Shown: positions 15,172 through 17,117 of the stretch, piece after piece
How the letters are laid out: each line of letters starts with the position of its first letter
Numbering within the stretch: the stretch's first letter is position 1
From: an uncultured Veillonella sp.
GTDB lineage: Bacteria > Bacillota > Negativicutes > Veillonellales > Veillonellaceae
Direction: 5' to 3'
Length of the DNA stretch: 17,117 bases
NCBI RefSeq assembly: GCF_900545205.1
Contig: NZ_UQYC01000041.1
Location: 1-17,117 of the forward strand
Notes under the pieces: generated by a model
Seen by the model: the letters and a program-made list of their open reading frames with translations, nothing else
Databases searched by the model: none
What the model was told of the DNA's origin: nothing
Made by a program: the position numbers and the translations under genes

Positions 15172-16338
15172 ATGAAGATTGCAATTGCTGGTACAGGCTA
15201 TGTAGGCCTTTCAAACGGTGTTTTATTAGCACAACATAATGAAGTGGTGGCCCTCGATATTATCCCTGAAAAGGTTGAAATGCTAAATCGCAAAGAGTCG
15301 CCTATTGTAGATGCGGAATTGCAGGAGTATTTAGCTACTAAGAAGTTAAACTTTAAAGCTACCTTGGATCCTGTAGAAGCTTTTAAAGGTGCTGAGTATG
15401 TTATTATTTCAACGCCTACTAACTACGATCCTCAAAAGAACTTTTTTGATACCTCTTCTGTAGAACAAGTTATTAAAACAGTATTAGATATTAATCCAGA
15501 TGCTGTTATGATTATTAAGTCCACTGTGCCAGTTGGGTACACCGTTCAAATGCGTAAGGAATTTAATACAGAGAACTTGATATTCTCTCCAGAGTTCTTA
15601 CGCGAAGGTAAAGCTTTATATGATAATTTACATCCTTCCCGTATTGTAGTAGGGGAAGACTCTGAACGGGCCCGCCGTTTTGGACAACTTTTAGCTGATG
15701 GTGCTATTAAGGAACATGTACCTCAATTATATACGGATTCTACGGAAGCAGAAGCGATTAAATTATTTGCTAATACGTATTTGGCATTGCGCGTTGCATA
15801 CTTTAATGAGTTAGATTCTTATGCTGAGGTTCGTGGCCTTAGTACAAGTCAAATCATTAATGGTGTTTGTTTAGATCCTCGTATTGGAGACTTCTATAAT
15901 AATCCATCCTTTGGTTATGGTGGGTATTGTTTACCAAAAGATACTAAGCAATTATTAGCTAACTATAATGATGTTCCACAAAATTTAATCTCTGCTATTG
16001 TAGATGCTAATAGAACTCGTAAAGATCATGTTGCAGATGTTATTATAGGGAAGAATCCTAAAATTGTTGGTATTTATCGCTTGACGATGAAAATGAATTC
16101 TGATAATTTTAGAGCATCTGCAATTCAAGGTGTAATGAAGCGTATCAAGGCAAAGGGGATTGCAGTAGTTGTTTATGAACCGACTCTTGATGCAGAAGAC
16201 TTCTTTAATTCCCCTGTGATTCGTAACTTTGAAGACTTTAAACGTGTTAGTGATGTCATAGTAGCTAACCGTTGGGATAATAGTTTAGAAGATGTGAAGG
16301 ATAAAGTTTACACAAGAGACATTTTTGACCGCGATTAA
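15172..16338 (+). CDS. ugd: UDP-glucose 6-dehydrogenase
   Basis: This enzyme oxidises UDP-glucose twice with NAD to give UDP-glucuronate. The 388-residue protein is of the short, bacterial type. GTGYVGLS (7-14) is the NAD-binding loop, STPTNYD (80-86) and IKSTVPVGYT (115-124) line the cofactor site, and FSPEFLREGKALYD (138-151) is the substrate loop. KLFANTYLALRVAYFNE (197-213) carries the conserved Lys and Asn. YGGYCLPKDTKQL (249-261) carries the catalytic thiol, Cys253. The C-terminal UDP-binding domain is complete. A ribosome site, GGAGGG, ends 7 bases before the ATG, inside the end of the epimerase gene, with no gap between the two coding regions. Together they supply UDP-GlcA and UDP-GalA. 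Confidence 0.95.
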   Translation: MKIAIAGTGYVGLSNGVLLAQHNEVVALDIIPEKVEMLNRKESPIVDAELQEYLATKKLNFKATLDPVEAFKGAEYVIISTPTNYDPQKNFFDTSSVEQVIKTVLDINPDAVMIIKSTVPVGYTVQMRKEFNTENLIFSPEFLREGKALYDNLHPSRIVVGEDSERARRFGQLLADGAIKEHVPQLYTDSTEAEAIKLFANTYLALRVAYFNELDSYAEVRGLSTSQIINGVCLDPRIGDFYNNPSFGYGGYCLPKDTKQLLANYNDVPQNLISAIVDANRTRKDHVADVIIGKNPKIVGIYRLTMKMNSDNFRASAIQGVMKRIKAKGIAVVVYEPTLDAEDFFNSPVIRNFEDFKRVSDVIVANRWDNSLEDVKDKVYTRDIFDRD

Positions 16339-16374
16339 TATAAGTATATGTATTGTGGCGTTTAGGAGAGTAGT

Positions 16375-16821
16375 ATGAAACGTTGGATACTATATATCCT
16401 GTTAGGGCTAATAGTATTTTTTATATGGGATAATTCGATGCAGAATGGTGGATCATCAGATGGATTTAGTTTACTTTTTGCAGAGACTTTGATTCCTATA
16501 GCAAATAAATTAGGCTTTCATGGAAATATATGGACCTTAAATAGGATTGTTCGAAAATTAGCTCATCTCACAGAGTTTACAATCCTTGGTGGTGTTTTAT
16601 ATACGATTCTACGTCGATATATTACATATGGTACCGTAATTAAGACTATAGGTTTAGGAATGTTCATAGCTAGTCTTGATGAATTTATACAAAGATTTTC
16701 ACCAGGTCGTAGTTCTCAGTTCTCTGATATTTTGATTGATACAGTAGGTGTTGTTATTGGTATTTTAGTGGTAAAATTAGTCTATAATATCAGGTATAAG
16801 AGAAGTACATTTAAAAATTAA
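16375..16821 (+). CDS. VanZ-family membrane protein
   Basis: This is a small membrane protein of 148 residues with about four helices (near 3-18, 63-80, 87-104 and 118-138). It carries the VanZ-like signatures RKLAHLTEFTILG (60-72), DEFIQRFSPGRSSQFSD (102-118) and DTVGVVIG (122-129), with conserved charged residues between hydrophobic stretches. VanZ-like proteins occur next to many cell-envelope and capsule genes. VanZ itself gives low-level teicoplanin resistance, but a general biochemical role is not established, so no resistance function should be assumed here. It is the last gene of the operon, 36 bases after ugd, with its own ribosome site (AGGAG), and lies 25 bases before the terminator stem. 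Confidence 0.88.
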   Translation: MKRWILYILLGLIVFFIWDNSMQNGGSSDGFSLLFAETLIPIANKLGFHGNIWTLNRIVRKLAHLTEFTILGGVLYTILRRYITYGTVIKTIGLGMFIASLDEFIQRFSPGRSSQFSDILIDTVGVVIGILVVKLVYNIRYKRSTFKN

Positions 16822-16846
16822 ATTGTTAATAATATACAGATGAGTG

Positions 16847-16885
16847 AAAAATACCTCATAATCTTAGTGATTATGAGGTATTTTT
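16847..16885 (+). terminator. Strong intrinsic terminator at the end of the polysaccharide operon
   Basis: AAAAATACCTCATAATC (16847-16863) and its exact reverse complement (16869-16885) form a 17-bp perfect stem with the 5-base loop TTAGT. The stem starts with an A run and ends with a T run, so the structure could act on both strands. It closes the operon 25 bases after the VanZ-family stop codon. Confidence 0.92.
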
Positions 16886-16962
16886 AATGAAGATAATATG
16901 AAAATATAAATAATATATTAAATAAACACATTATAATTTATTTATTTTTATATAAAAATCAC

Positions 16963-16991
16963 TATACAAGCTACTTTTCCCTTGATATAAT
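16963..16991 (+). promoter_or_regulatory. Candidate sigma-70-type promoter for the downstream gene
   Basis: A consensus -10 box TATAAT (16986-16991) lies 17 bases after TATACA (16963-16968), which matches the -35 consensus in four of six positions. The surrounding 16886-17000 is very AT-rich and has no gene. Transcription would start near 16998 and give a leader of about 88 bases before the ATG at 17086. Confidence 0.6.
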
Positions 16992-17025
16992 CATGAATAG
17001 AAAATGAAAAATAAATGAGAACAAC

Positions 17026-17073
17026 ATGAAATTTATAAAGAGAACGATATCTGTAAGGGGTTATCGTAAGTAG
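17026..17073 (+). CDS. Possible 15-codon leader peptide
   Basis: A small reading frame (MKFIKRTISVRGYRK) sits between the candidate promoter and the gene that starts at 17086, in the same frame, and ends with TAG inside the ribosome site of that gene. It is very basic (3 Arg and 4 Lys, counting the last residue, in 15). Its own ribosome site is weak (GAGAAC, a few bases upstream). It may be a leader peptide or simply chance; nothing but position supports it. Confidence 0.2.
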   Translation: MKFIKRTISVRGYRK

Positions 17074-17085
17074 AAGGGAAAGAAT

Positions 17086-17117
17086 ATGAATCGCGTGGTT
17101 GACTTACATGGTTGCAT
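17086..17117 (+). CDS. Start of an unidentified gene, truncated by the window end
   Basis: An ATG preceded by AGAAGGGAAAG opens a frame that runs off the window after MNRVVDLHGC. Ten complete residues are too few for a family call. DLH recalls the first strand of PHP-type phosphatases and amidohydrolases, but those usually read DxHxH, and the second His is Cys here. It has its own promoter and lies after the terminator, so it is a separate transcription unit. Confidence 0.5.
   Translation, partial: MNRVVDLHGC

Noticed and set aside
16375..16821. Calling the VanZ-family gene an antibiotic resistance gene.
   Set aside because: Only the family motifs are present. No other glycopeptide-resistance gene is in the window, and most VanZ-like proteins have no known resistance role.
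1..17117. Search by eye for CRISPR repeats, tRNA or rRNA genes, insertion sequences, attachment sites and phase-variation tracts.
   Set aside because: None was seen; coding density is high on one strand and no long homopolymer or tandem repeat interrupts a gene.

Overview
This 17.1 kb window is one long plus-strand operon for a cell-surface polysaccharide (capsule or O-antigen type) made by the Wzx/Wzy route. It is followed by a terminator and by the promoter, leader and first codons of another gene. The DNA is low in GC, has strong AGGAGG-type ribosome sites, and its genes abut or overlap. Together with the protein types this suggests a Firmicutes-lineage bacterium. My best guess is a Negativicute such as Veillonella, but this is inferred from general character, not from a marker gene.

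Layout. (1) 1-3622: the 3' part of a UDP-HexNAc 4,6-dehydratase, a Wzz chain-length regulator and a small CpsD/CapB-type P-loop protein. (2) 3697-5576: a PLP sugar aminotransferase and the initiating undecaprenyl-phosphate sugar-phosphate transferase. With the dehydratase, these can make a 4-amino-4,6-dideoxy sugar and load it on the lipid carrier. (3) 5588-8228: a LicD phosphotransferase, an IspD/TarI-like cytidylyltransferase and an extended SDR, which look like a module for making and attaching a CDP-activated phospho-substituent. (4) 8225-14047: a GT4 glycosyltransferase, a Wzy polymerase, a TupA-like ATP-grasp protein, a CapA-like metallophosphoesterase-fold protein and a Wzx flippase. 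(5) 14074-16338: a UDP-glucuronate 4-epimerase and UDP-glucose 6-dehydrogenase, supplying UDP-GlcA and UDP-GalA. (6) 16375-16821: a VanZ-family membrane protein, then a perfect 17-bp-stem terminator (16847-16885).

The gene-free stretch 16822-17085 is very AT-rich. It holds the terminator, a plausible promoter (16963-16991) and a possible 15-codon leader peptide before a gene that starts at 17086 and leaves the window.

The points most worth a second look are: the CpsD-like protein has lost the Walker A lysine, the second Asp of the A' motif and the tyrosine tail; the LicD + CDP-synthase + SDR trio recalls the FKRP/ISPD ribitol-phosphate chemistry; the pathway set combines an amino sugar with uronic acids, which is compatible with a zwitterionic polymer; and a TupA-like gene overlaps a CapA-like gene.
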